NCBI GenBank assembly: GCA_944376745.1
Contig: CALWDR010000110.1
Span: 1 to 49,571 of the forward strand
Source: an uncultured Lachnospiraceae bacterium
GTDB lineage: Bacteria > Bacillota > Clostridia > Lachnospirales > Lachnospiraceae
Direction: 5' to 3'
DNA: 49,571 nucleotides
Part shown: piece by piece, positions 42,392-49,571 of the stretch
Layout: the number at the start of each line of letters is the position of its first letter
Numbering within the stretch: the first letter of the stretch is position 1
Position numbers and translations under genes: made by a program
The notes under the pieces: model-generated
What the model was told of the DNA's origin: nothing
Database searches by the model: none
Seen by the model: the letters and a program-made list of their open reading frames with translations, nothing else

Positions 42392-44215
42392 CTACCAGTA
42401 ACCCATCATCTCCTTCTTAAACGCACTGTGCCGCGGGAACTGCCTGAGATACTTCTCCACACGCTCCACTTTGCCATTTACTCTGCCCAGAGATTGTTCC
42501 ACCTCGCCCAGGGCCGCCCCCAGCATCGCCGCCTTAAAATAGCTTCCCCGGTGGTACCCGCCCACGATCGCCTGCACCCGGTTGTCGATCACCTCAGCCA
42601 GGTACGAAAGGATCTCCTTTTTCTCAGAAACCGGTATCGTGATCCTGCTCCGCCATAACTGAAATCGTTCTGCAAAATCCGGCTCTCCGTACTCCGCCTG
42701 ATATGCAAGATAACGCTCCACCTGTGAAAGCATGGCCCTCATCGCTTTTCCGGTGATCTCTCCCGCCTGCAGCAGAAGAAGCAGCATCGGAACGCCCTCA
42801 TTGATAAATTTGCCGCTCCAGCCAAGAGCATCCTTCGTTTTCCGGCATTCCTCCCAAATTTTCGCATAATCCCCGTTGAGGAAACTGATTCCCATCCGAT
42901 CACTCTCGTTCTGTATGTAGGCGTCCGTCACCTTATGCTCCTGCCAATAATAGCGTTCGGTCTGTTTGGCAGCCTTTGCCTGCTTCCACTCCTCCTGTAA
43001 CCGCCCGGCCTGCTCCAGGATTTTTTCCGTTTCGGCTGCATCCACAGCGTCCCGAAGAATATTCCGCTCGGCTGCGTCCACAGCGTCCCGGAGAATATCC
43101 CGCTCGGCTGCGTCCACAGCGTCCCGAAGGATATCCCGCTCAGCTGCGTCCGCAGGATTACGAAGAACTTGTCCCTGGCAGGTGAGAATCCGCAAATAAT
43201 TGGCCGCCGTCGCTTTGGAATAAAATGCTTCCGTCACAGCCTCCCTGGCAGACGCCTCATCCCCCGTATGTATGGCTCCGGCTGCCGCCAGCCGGGCAGC
43301 CCTCTCCCGGATCTCCATGGAGCGGTCCATCCGGCGCAGGGCCTCCATTCCTTCCTCTTTCAGCCTGTCCCAATCCTCATTTTGGAAAAACTTTTCCAGC
43401 ACCTGGACATAAAGCTGGGGATGGCGGTTAGCCGTCCGCTTCGCCTCCTCCAGAAGCCCCTCGTCTCCGCTTCGCAGCTTGACGGCCTCGATCAGAAGCC
43501 TTGGCGTATATCGGTCCTCCTTCTCCCGCAGACAGGCGATCCAGGCGTCCAGAAAGGACTGCATTTCCTCAAGAGGTTCCGGCCCTGCCGTTATCATATC
43601 CTCCAGGGAAATCTCCTGAAACATGCTCCGTGAAAAATATTGATACAGCTTCGATACCCGCTTTGGCAATTCATTGGCCCGGTAGGCGGCATACAGCGTC
43701 AGGCCGGCGATTTTCTTAAGATTCAGGGAAACCAATCCCTCCGAGACCATGTCTTCCACGGTAAGCTCCACGCAGTCACCGCCGTCCACGCTGTCTGCCA
43801 TAACCGTCAGGCCGCCCAAATTCCAGTACATCTGGCTTGCCGAGACAAAATCCCCGTCGTAAACGGCCTGCTCCGCCTCCTCATAATAGCGCTTCAATGC
43901 AGGGCCGATACCTTCCGGGTCACTGTATTCCGTAATCCAGTCGCTGTCCCAATAGCCGGATTCATAATCCTCGTACTCGTGACAGGACAGGGTATAATCC
44001 TCCGCGTCGTTCACTTTTTCACACCATTGGAGGATTTCCCGGAGCATCTTTTTATGGCTGCGGGGTTCCCGGTTTTTCAACTGCTCCAGAAAAGCTTCCC
44101 GTTCTTCCTCCGGCAGGCTTCTGGCGTAATTTTTGATCCAGGCCCGCAGTGCCTCCTCGGATTTTAGCTGGGCGAGGTTTTGTTCTACGGATTGCATGAA
44201 TGTTTGAAAGTCCAT
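42392..44215 (-). CDS. Large helical protein of unknown function with 12-aa repeats
   Basis: 607 aa from ATG 44215 behind AGGAGG. All-alpha, soluble, acidic; TPR/HEAT-like helix pairs through most of the length (YYEEAEQAVYDGDFVSASQM; LYQYFSRSMFQEISLEDMIT). An acidic aromatic patch (HEYEDYESGYWDSDWITEYS) lies near residue 80. Near residue 360-405 there are four units of the 12-residue repeat DAVDAAERDILR. I do not recognise the family; the layout recalls proteins that accompany SWIM zinc-finger genes, but no Cys/His cluster is visible. It ends just upstream of the zinc-ribbon promoter and starts 34 bases after the nucleotidyltransferase gene, so it may belong to the upstream operon. Confidence 0.8.
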   Translation of the reverse strand: MDFQTFMQSVEQNLAQLKSEEALRAWIKNYARSLPEEEREAFLEQLKNREPRSHKKMLREILQWCEKVNDAEDYTLSCHEYEDYESGYWDSDWITEYSDPEGIGPALKRYYEEAEQAVYDGDFVSASQMYWNLGGLTVMADSVDGGDCVELTVEDMVSEGLVSLNLKKIAGLTLYAAYRANELPKRVSKLYQYFSRSMFQEISLEDMITAGPEPLEEMQSFLDAWIACLREKEDRYTPRLLIEAVKLRSGDEGLLEEAKRTANRHPQLYVQVLEKFFQNEDWDRLKEEGMEALRRMDRSMEIRERAARLAAAGAIHTGDEASAREAVTEAFYSKATAANYLRILTCQGQVLRNPADAAERDILRDAVDAAERDILRDAVDAAERNILRDAVDAAETEKILEQAGRLQEEWKQAKAAKQTERYYWQEHKVTDAYIQNESDRMGISFLNGDYAKIWEECRKTKDALGWSGKFINEGVPMLLLLLQAGEITGKAMRAMLSQVERYLAYQAEYGEPDFAERFQLWRSRITIPVSEKKEILSYLAEVIDNRVQAIVGGYHRGSYFKAAMLGAALGEVEQSLGRVNGKVERVEKYLRQFPRHSAFKKEMMGYW

Positions 44216-44249
44216 GATACAGCCTCCTGTTGTTTTGTTGCTTAAGTCT

Positions 44250-44960
44250 CTACTTCTCCTTCATATGGATATTCTTCGCATGCACCAGATCGCTGACGCA
44301 GTCCACCTCTGTCCAGTCATAGTCGCAGATATCCTTATAATACAGCTGGAAGTCATCCTTAAAAATAAGCTGCACCAGCACATCCTCGTACCATTGGTCG
44401 TAGCTGCCCTCCTCCACCATGTTCTCCATCTCTTCCTTCATCAGCAGCGCGCTGGCCCGGTCCAGCTTGGTGATCCCCGCGTATTCTCCGTGATAAGCGT
44501 CCAGCTCCTTGCTCATGACCAGGACCCTGTTTCCGGAGATCTGAACGTTGTAGTCCCCATCAGTTTTGATGGAGCTGTCCAGAAGAACCATGGGCCGGTC
44601 CACCGGCTTACACACAATGTCCCGCATCAGGCTTTCCGACATAACGATATCCCCGTCGATGAGCACCACATTGTCCGTCAGAAGGTAATCTCTGGCAAAC
44701 CACAGGGACGCGATCGAGTTTGTCACCTCGTAGAAGGGATTGTAGACAAACCGGACTCCAGACAGCTCGCTCTCAATGCTCCGGTGCATATGGCCTGTGA
44801 CTACGACGATATCCGCCTCCGCATCCAGCTTCCGGATCAGCCCCACCATCCGCTGGATCAGCGTGGTGTCCTTGTCCAGCTTGAACATGGATTTGGGATG
44901 CTTCAAGGTCAGGGGCTGCAGTCTTGTTCCCTTTCCCGCTACTAAAAAAATGTATCTCAT
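44250..44960 (-). CDS. NTP-transferase, LicC/PntC-like cytidylyltransferase
   Basis: 236 aa from ATG 44960 (ATGA overlap with the previous stop; ribosome site AGGAGG). Nucleotidyltransferase fold: MRYIFLVAGKGTRLQPLTLK with the G-x-G-T-R loop, KHPKSMFKL Lys, VVVTGHMHRS, the metal site LIDGDIVMSES, and YAGITKLDRA. Short single-domain members of this size activate small phospho-alcohols or phosphonates with CTP (LicC: phosphocholine; PntC: 2-aminoethylphosphonate), others make NDP-sugars. The PhnW-like aminotransferase in the same operon favours an aminophosphonate or similar amine, which is inference. Frames extending upstream to 45203 run through the neighbour and are not used. Confidence 0.85.
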   Translation of the reverse strand: MRYIFLVAGKGTRLQPLTLKHPKSMFKLDKDTTLIQRMVGLIRKLDAEADIVVVTGHMHRSIESELSGVRFVYNPFYEVTNSIASLWFARDYLLTDNVVLIDGDIVMSESLMRDIVCKPVDRPMVLLDSSIKTDGDYNVQISGNRVLVMSKELDAYHGEYAGITKLDRASALLMKEEMENMVEEGSYDQWYEDVLVQLIFKDDFQLYYKDICDYDWTEVDCVSDLVHAKNIHMKEK

Positions 44961-45517
44961 GCTTCTTCCTCCTCTTCCTGCCATAGCAGTAAACCAATCC
45001 TTGTCAGTTTTGCATCTGTGGGAAAATCCAGATCGATCCCGTATTTCCGTGCGCTTTTTATCACATGAACGCCGATGGCCTCCAGGGGACTCCTGGACAT
45101 GTAGGGATTGTTGCACCGCTCCTTGCCGCAGCCGCCCTTGCACAGCTTGCAGGAGCCGCCGATCAAGGATAACGCCGTGGGGCGGTTGTGATTCCACATC
45201 CATTTCTCCAGGGAAAGCAGCAGCTTGTGCAGCGCAACGCTGGATTCCGTCCGAATATCGCCAAAGTCGGTCTCCTCCCCAATGTCACAGCGCAGTACCA
45301 CGAACAGGCCGCCCTCGTACTCCCCAACCATCTTTTGATAGTCGATATCCGGCAGATTCGGCGGACAGCGCCAGTTGCGGCCGTATCTCCCGCAGTAAAA
45401 ACAGTTCATCTTCACATTTTCTTCAAATACCAGCTCCTTTGGGTCCATAAAAATACCTTCCGCCCCCGGATGGCTCTCCTTTAAAAACGCCATCAGCTCA
45501 TCCCTGTTCACGCCCAT
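44957..45517 (-). CDS. DUF2284 cysteine-rich metal-binding protein
   Basis: 186 aa from ATG 45517 behind GGGGGA. Two cysteine clusters: MNCFYCGRYGRNWRCPPNLP and GGSCKLCKGGCGKERCNNPY, then RSPLEAIGVHVIKSARKYG. These are the signatures of DUF2284, a predicted metal- or Fe-S-binding family with no agreed reaction. It overlaps the nucleotidyltransferase gene by 4 bases and lies 12 bases after the aminotransferase gene, so it is locked in this pathway. A redox or maturation role is possible. Family certain, role unknown. Confidence 0.9.
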   Translation of the reverse strand: MGVNRDELMAFLKESHPGAEGIFMDPKELVFEENVKMNCFYCGRYGRNWRCPPNLPDIDYQKMVGEYEGGLFVVLRCDIGEETDFGDIRTESSVALHKLLLSLEKWMWNHNRPTALSLIGGSCKLCKGGCGKERCNNPYMSRSPLEAIGVHVIKSARKYGIDLDFPTDAKLTRIGLLLWQEEEEEA

Positions 45518-45529
45518 AGCCTGTCCCCC

Positions 45530-46624
45530 TTACATTCCAAAAAAGTGTTTGATCTCCGCAAGGAGCATGTCATAATCCTCAAGTCTCAAATCCCCGATGT
45601 GGGCCACCCGGATACTGCATTTTCCCAGCTCGCCGCCCACGGGATTCACCATCATGTGCTTCTCGTCCTTCAGATAGCGGAAAAATTCCATGGCGATATC
45701 CTTCTCGAAGCGAATGGGACTGATGGCGTTGGACAGCGGATAGGAGGGCAAATGAATGGGTAGCCCGGCTATTTTCCCTCTGAAATAGTCGCAGCGCTCC
45801 TTCACCTCCCTGACACGGCTGTCAACGCCCTGGCTGTCAATATGCCGCAGCATGTCGTTCAGTTCAAAGCAGACGCCTACCGCCGGGGTAAAGGGCGTCT
45901 GCCCTCTTTTTATATTTGACAGATAATCCTTAAAATCAAAATATAAGGATCTCACATGGCTGTTTGACACCTTTTCCCGTATCATCCGCTCACTTAAAAC
46001 CACCATGGACAATCCGGGAGCCAGGCACAGGCCCTTCTGAGAGCTGACAATGGTTGCGTCGATCCCATATTTTTTCATGTGATACTCGTCACAGAGAAAG
46101 GTGCTGATGGCGTCCACCACCAGATACAGCTGATTTCGCTCACAGAAGGCATGAATGAGGCTGATGTCATAGAGCTGGCCGGTATAGGTTTCATGGAGAT
46201 TCACCAATAGTCCGGTAAACCCCTGATCCTCATATGCTTCAAAATGCCGCGCCGTCAGCGTCTCGTCCGGCCCCAGCTTCAGGGCGCGGAAGGGAATCCC
46301 GTGGATCTCACAGATTTTTTCAAACCTTTCTCCAAAGGTTCCTCCCGAGATCACCAGCAGCTTGTCCCTCTCATCAAAGCAGTTCATCACAGCCGCTTCC
46401 ATGGCGCCGCTGCCGGAGGCGGTCAGAAACATCACCTCCGCGCTCTCCTCCGCGTCCACCAGCTTTTTCATCAACTCCGCATTTTCCAGCATAAGCTCCG
46501 AAAACTCCGGCGTCCGGAAGTAGGGCACCATCCTGCCCCGCACCTTTAGGGTATGTGGGTACATCTGAGCCGGCCCCACTGTAAACAGCTTCATTTCCTC
46601 CTGCTTTATTTCCTCTCGCTTCAT
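45530..46624 (-). CDS. Class V aminotransferase, PhnW-like (2-aminoethylphosphonate transaminase-like)
   Basis: 364 aa from ATG 46624; ATG 46594 behind a very close AGGAGG (MKLFTVGPAQMYP) is an alternative. Fold type I PLP enzyme: FTVGPAQM, FLTASGSGAMEAAVMNCFDE, ISGGTFGERFEKICEIHGIP, cofactor Asp171 (LYLVVDAISTF) and Schiff-base Lys197 (IVSSQKGLCLAPG). PhnW and serine-glyoxylate or phosphoserine-like enzymes share this layout; the partner nucleotidyltransferase suggests making the amine of a phosphonate or a similar small acid. PEP mutase and phosphonopyruvate decarboxylase are not in this window, so the phosphonate reading is unproven. Confidence 0.85.
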   Translation of the reverse strand: MKREEIKQEEMKLFTVGPAQMYPHTLKVRGRMVPYFRTPEFSELMLENAELMKKLVDAEESAEVMFLTASGSGAMEAAVMNCFDERDKLLVISGGTFGERFEKICEIHGIPFRALKLGPDETLTARHFEAYEDQGFTGLLVNLHETYTGQLYDISLIHAFCERNQLYLVVDAISTFLCDEYHMKKYGIDATIVSSQKGLCLAPGLSMVVLSERMIREKVSNSHVRSLYFDFKDYLSNIKRGQTPFTPAVGVCFELNDMLRHIDSQGVDSRVREVKERCDYFRGKIAGLPIHLPSYPLSNAISPIRFEKDIAMEFFRYLKDEKHMMVNPVGGELGKCSIRVAHIGDLRLEDYDMLLAEIKHFFGM

Positions 46625-46716
46625 TTTTCTCTTCGTAAGCCAGCGCTTACTCTCCTTCCACAGTTATTTCCCATAGCCTGTTCTCCGGTGCAAAACCGCC
46701 CGTCATACACATCCGG

Positions 46717-47256
46717 CTATCTCCACCGGATCACCTTTCCCACGATATCTTCCCGGTTTACAGCGCCGATCTCCCGGAAGCGGCTGTCCCTGCTGTCCTT
46801 TAGATTATCCCCCAGCACAAAAAATTCCTCCTCTGAAAGAGTCACCGGCTCCGCCGCCATCCCCGCATCCTCGATACTGCCCGCCTGAAAAAAATCCGTA
46901 TCCGGCTCCCCATTCCGGTAAAGGGTTCCTTCCAGGATCCAAAGAGTATCGCCGGGAAGGGCCGCGATCCGCTTGATCAGGATACCGTCCGCCTCCTGAC
47001 AGCGAAAAGCGATCACATCCCCCGCCCGAAAATCCTTCCGGTGTTTATCCAGAACCACCAACTGCCCGCTGCGGTAGGCGGGCTCCATGGACTCCCCCTG
47101 GATCAGCGCCAGCTGAAACCAGAAAGCCGAAACATACCAGGCCAGGGCGGCAAGGGCAAGCAGGACAGCCAGCGGCTTTCCCCAATCCCTGACCGCGGCT
47201 GGAAAACGGGCGCCGCTGCCTTTTGCGCCCCGCGCTTCCTTTTGGGGCTGGGCCAT
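46717..47256 (-). CDS. lepB: Signal peptidase I
   Basis: 179 aa from ATG 47256, 7 bases after the previous stop. One N-terminal membrane helix (about 29-50), catalytic Ser56 (QGESMEPAY) and Lys95 (ILIKRIAALPGD), and the box GDNLKDSRDSRFREIG. It cuts signal peptides from exported proteins at the outer membrane face. Inside this operon it may process the membrane proteins coded beside it, or simply be an extra copy. An in-frame ATG at 47316 inside the previous gene is less likely. Confidence 0.93.
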   Translation of the reverse strand: MAQPQKEARGAKGSGARFPAAVRDWGKPLAVLLALAALAWYVSAFWFQLALIQGESMEPAYRSGQLVVLDKHRKDFRAGDVIAFRCQEADGILIKRIAALPGDTLWILEGTLYRNGEPDTDFFQAGSIEDAGMAAEPVTLSEEEFFVLGDNLKDSRDSRFREIGAVNREDIVGKVIRWR

Positions 47257-47263
47257 ACTCCTC

Positions 47264-47527
47264 TCAGTCCTTCCAGAAGATCTCATCGGACTCCACTTCT
47301 TTGTTCCTGTTTTCATCCATCCCGAACCTCTTATGAAACCGCTTTTTCGCCCTTCTCCAATAAATGCCCACGGCAGCCCCCACCGCGATGGCGATACCGG
47401 CCACCGCCTGGATCATGTAAGTGATGACGGAAGGGTCGATATAGGCCTGGACATTTACCCCAAACAGCAGCATGAAACAAAAGCCAAAGTATACGATTCC
47501 CCCCAGCGCCAACAGCTTCTTCTTCAC
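47264..47527 (-). CDS. Small two-helix membrane protein
   Basis: 87 aa from GTG 47527 behind GGGAGG at 7 bases, overlapping the stop of the YidC-TagF-like gene (GTGA). An N-terminal signal-like helix (LLALGGIVYFGFCFMLLFGV), a short AYIDPSVITYMIQ loop and a second helix (AVAGIAIAVGAAVGIYW), then a basic and acidic tail (RRAKKRFHKRFGMDENRNKE). The YIDPS motif with a following helix recurs in my memory in small proteins of surface polymer loci, but I cannot name a function. A helper subunit of the fusion enzyme is a reasonable inference from the coupling. Confidence 0.8.
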   Translation of the reverse strand: MKKKLLALGGIVYFGFCFMLLFGVNVQAYIDPSVITYMIQAVAGIAIAVGAAVGIYWRRAKKRFHKRFGMDENRNKEVESDEIFWKD

Positions 47528-49536
47528 AGCTTTTCCTCCCTTCGCGCCTCAATGATCCTTGTAAGCTCGTCGAAAATATATTTCGCCCCTACCCGGGAGC
47601 TGTCTCCCAGATGATAAACGTATTCCCGGACAAAGGAGTCGATCCTGTCATGGTAGGTCTCCGCCTGGGCAAGCATTTCTGCTATGACCCTGGCGGCGCT
47701 TCCGATCTCCTCCGGCTTCACCACCCGGCCAATCTCCTCCCGCATCCAGATGTTGATGGGCTCCACGCCGATCTTCTCATATTCCGGGTTCATGATCTTC
47801 ATGGGCGTATCGATGAAAAGCACGGGTTTGCAGGTGGTATAGGCATATTCATAGGCAATGCCGGACCAGTCCGTGATCATCATATCCGCTTCAAACACCG
47901 TGCGGTTGGAGGAAAAATCTGTCTGGATCTCGATATTTTCATTTGCGGCGAACCGTGCCCTCAGCTGCTCCATCTTCTCCGGCTGATGGCGCACATGCTG
48001 GGGATGGGGCCGGACCGTGATCTTATAAGCTTCATTTTTCAGAGCCTCCAGAAGCTCCTCCAGACAGCCGTCCACAATATTGTCCTTCTGCCAGGACGGG
48101 GCGATCAAAATAGATTTCCGCGAAGGCTTCTCCTCCGGCCGGGCACAGGACTGCCCCTTGGACGCTCCTTCCTCCGGCCGGGCGCAGGACTGCCCCTTGG
48201 ATTGTGCTTCCTCCGGCTGGGCGCAGAGCTGCCTTTCGGCTTCCATCCTGGCGTAATCCTCCCGCATGGAATCCAGAAGCGAGTATCCCCACTCCACCAG
48301 GCGCTTCTTCGGCAGGTTGTAAACAAGCTCCGTCTGCTGGATCTCCTGCTTCTGGTGCTTGCCGGTGCAGAAGATCGTGTCAAAATGGTCCATGGACCCT
48401 GTGCGCATGGTGAGATTCAGGCTGTCCATGCCGTGGGGAATATAGATATACTGGATATCCTTGCGCAGGTAGCTTCTCTTGATATGATAATTGTCAAGAT
48501 CCGGCATGGTCATCACCACAATATCTGCCTCCAGCTTCATCATCAGAGTGATCAGCTTCTTCTCCCCGATATAATAAGGTTTCAGCCGCTCCTCCTTTTT
48601 GCCAAGTTCAAAGACCTGATCCTTGGGATCGCTGGTGATATAGTGGATCACCACATTGCTGTGACGAAGCAGATACTCGATGATCCCCTGAAAATATTTG
48701 TAAAAGCCGCTGCTCTCGGAGTAAAATACCAGATGCTTGTTCACAATGGAGAAAAACCTTTTGTAATCCGCCCTCTCCCGCCTGGCGTCCGCGTCTCCGA
48801 AAAGCTTTCGCTGCCGTTCCCCGATCTGCGCCAGAACCGCAAGCTCCTTCTTACTCTTCTCAAGCTGTTCATAGTCCACATACTTTTTGGGGTTGATGGC
48901 CCAGTTGAGCAGGTACAGCTGAACAATGGCCAGCATGTTGCTGGCGACCCAATAGAGCGCCACACCCACGGACACAAACCAGCCCAGATACAGGGAAAGC
49001 CCCACCGACAGCAGCATGGTACCGTATTTGTTCCATTTGGACTGCTCCGACTGTAAAACATTGCTGGCATTCTGGGCCACGCACAGCAGCCATGCGGACA
49101 GACCCGCTATTACCGGAGATAAGATCAGCCAGCCGCCCTGGGCGTTTGGCACCAGGCTTAGATCGATCCCCAGAAATCCCATATCGATCTTTGGATCGCC
49201 AATTCCGGCTTTGATGACGCCGATGACGCCCATCAGCAGTACAAGCTGGAGCACCAGCGGAAGGATGGAGGCCATGGGATTGTATTTTTCCCGTTTAAAC
49301 AGCCTGGACTGCTCCTCCGCAATGGTGTCTTTATCGCCAAAATACCTTGCCTTCATAAAGTTAATTTCCGGCTGTATTTTCACCATTTTAATGGAATTCT
49401 TCTGTACCCAGACGGAAACCGGCAGTAATACGATCTTGCTGATCAATGTAAAGAGTATGATCGCAAGGCCATAATTACGGCAGATTCCGTAACACCAATT
49501 CATGATGTATTCCAGCGGAAGAAAAATAACATTCAG
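47524..49536 (-). CDS. YidC/Oxa1 insertase fused to a CDP-glycerol glycerophosphotransferase-like domain
   Basis: About 670 aa, numbered here from ATG 49503. Residues 1-205 are a YidC/Oxa1 core: NYGLAIILFTLISKIVLLPV, the cytosolic hairpin (KMVKIQPEINFMKARYFGDK, EEQSRLFKREKYNPMASILP), and the last helices with GVALYWVASNMLAIVQ; Lys23 stands where the groove Arg of YidC is expected. Residues 245-655 are a TagB/TagF-like (PF04464-type) transferase: YIYIPHGMDSLNL, SILIAPSWQKDN, ITVRPHPQH and MMITDWSGIAYEYAYTTCKP. Three 13-residue repeats (SKGQSCARPEE) interrupt this domain at about 428-462. CTG 49536 preceded by AGGA and overlapping an upstream stop (CTGA) seems the start, giving NVIFLPLEYIMNW; ATG 49503 has no ribosome site. 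First visible gene of a coupled operon. Confidence 0.9.
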   Translation of the reverse strand: MNVIFLPLEYIMNWCYGICRNYGLAIILFTLISKIVLLPVSVWVQKNSIKMVKIQPEINFMKARYFGDKDTIAEEQSRLFKREKYNPMASILPLVLQLVLLMGVIGVIKAGIGDPKIDMGFLGIDLSLVPNAQGGWLILSPVIAGLSAWLLCVAQNASNVLQSEQSKWNKYGTMLLSVGLSLYLGWFVSVGVALYWVASNMLAIVQLYLLNWAINPKKYVDYEQLEKSKKELAVLAQIGERQRKLFGDADARRERADYKRFFSIVNKHLVFYSESSGFYKYFQGIIEYLLRHSNVVIHYITSDPKDQVFELGKKEERLKPYYIGEKKLITLMMKLEADIVVMTMPDLDNYHIKRSYLRKDIQYIYIPHGMDSLNLTMRTGSMDHFDTIFCTGKHQKQEIQQTELVYNLPKKRLVEWGYSLLDSMREDYARMEAERQLCAQPEEAQSKGQSCARPEEGASKGQSCARPEEKPSRKSILIAPSWQKDNIVDGCLEELLEALKNEAYKITVRPHPQHVRHQPEKMEQLRARFAANENIEIQTDFSSNRTVFEADMMITDWSGIAYEYAYTTCKPVLFIDTPMKIMNPEYEKIGVEPINIWMREEIGRVVKPEEIGSAARVIAEMLAQAETYHDRIDSFVREYVYHLGDSSRVGAKYIFDELTRIIEARREEKL

Positions 49537-49571
49537 TTTCTGTCCTGGCGCCTCCCCTTCCTTTTCTTCAT
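49533..49571 (-). CDS. C-terminal end of an upstream gene (partial)
   Basis: A frame enters at the window edge and ends with TGA at 49533, overlapping the proposed CTG start of the YidC-TagF-like gene. Only 12 residues, strongly basic (MKKRKGRRQDRN), can be read. It may be the tail of an upstream operon member. Nothing can be said about its function. Confidence 0.35.
   Translation of the reverse strand: MKKRKGRRQDRN

Noticed and set aside
44961..45203. N-terminal extension of the nucleotidyltransferase to 317 aa
   Set aside because: The added part is an out-of-frame reading of the DUF2284 gene; ATG 44960 has AGGAGG and begins the normal NTP-transferase motif.
1..49571. tRNA or rRNA genes
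   Set aside because: I looked in the intergenic regions for clover-leaf or rRNA motifs and saw none; a covariance-model scan would be decisive.

Overview
The window looks like a chromosome segment from a GC-rich Lachnospiraceae-type gut Clostridium. The reasons are: Gram-positive core genes with AGGAGG ribosome sites, a T-box leader in front of valS, a pyruvate kinase with the Firmicutes C-terminal PEP-utiliser extension, LCP and WcaJ-type glycopolymer genes, Rpn-type nucleases, and many families of small palindromic repeats. The genus cannot be fixed from sequence alone. Almost everything is on the minus strand; only an AraC regulator and a glycolipid synthase/PlsY pair are on the plus strand.

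Layout. 1-5.4 kb: a zinc-ribbon/TPR membrane protein (cut by the edge), a tiny acidic protein coupled to folC, folC, and an AT-rich stand-alone gene with a consensus promoter that encodes a SF1 helicase + PD-(D/E)XK nuclease + DEDDh exonuclease fusion. 5.6-8.8 kb: valS with its T-box leader. 8.9-15.9 kb: a decayed Rpn nuclease, an ADP-ribosylglycohydrolase divergent from an AraC regulator, a long palindromic element, and the glycolipid synthase/PlsY pair. 15.9-24.9 kb: SH3b-amidase lipoprotein, polysaccharide deacetylase, a DUF6056-like membrane protein overlapping pyk, arcC, a MITE, and an HtrA protease with a FUS-like low-complexity N-terminus. 25.0-37.7 kb: a surface-glycopolymer locus (two GtrA proteins, glmS, four glycosyltransferases, LCP ligase, polyprenyl glycosylphosphotransferase, a DegT-type sugar aminotransferase) carrying repeats. 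37.8-38.6 kb: an AT-rich GNAT toxin/antitoxin-like pair. 38.8-44.2 kb: zinc-ribbon, Q/Y-rich membrane proteins driven by a perfect sigma-A promoter, and a large helical protein of unknown role. 44.2-49.5 kb: a tightly overlapped operon with a YidC/Oxa1 insertase fused to a CDP-glycerol-type polymer phosphotransferase, a small membrane protein, signal peptidase I, a PhnW-like aminotransferase, a DUF2284 cysteine protein and a LicC/PntC-like nucleotidyltransferase.

How it fits together. The right half looks like one envelope-glycopolymer factory: GlmS supplies amino sugar, the DegT aminotransferase and the nucleotidyltransferase/PhnW-like pair supply modified precursors, the polyprenyl phosphotransferase starts the chain, GT2 enzymes extend it, LCP attaches it to the wall, GtrA/GtrB-like pairs decorate it, and the YidC-TagF-like fusion may add a phospho-alcohol or aminophosphonate at the membrane. 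Amidase, deacetylase, HtrA and the zinc-ribbon proteins are envelope maintenance or stress functions.

The strongest unusual signals are the YidC-TagF fusion operon, the helicase-nuclease-exonuclease fusion, a palindromic element family whose two arms vary in step between copies, two MITE copies each with a perfect 8-bp target duplication, tandem arrays grown from gene 3' ends, and in-frame minisatellites in several surface genes.
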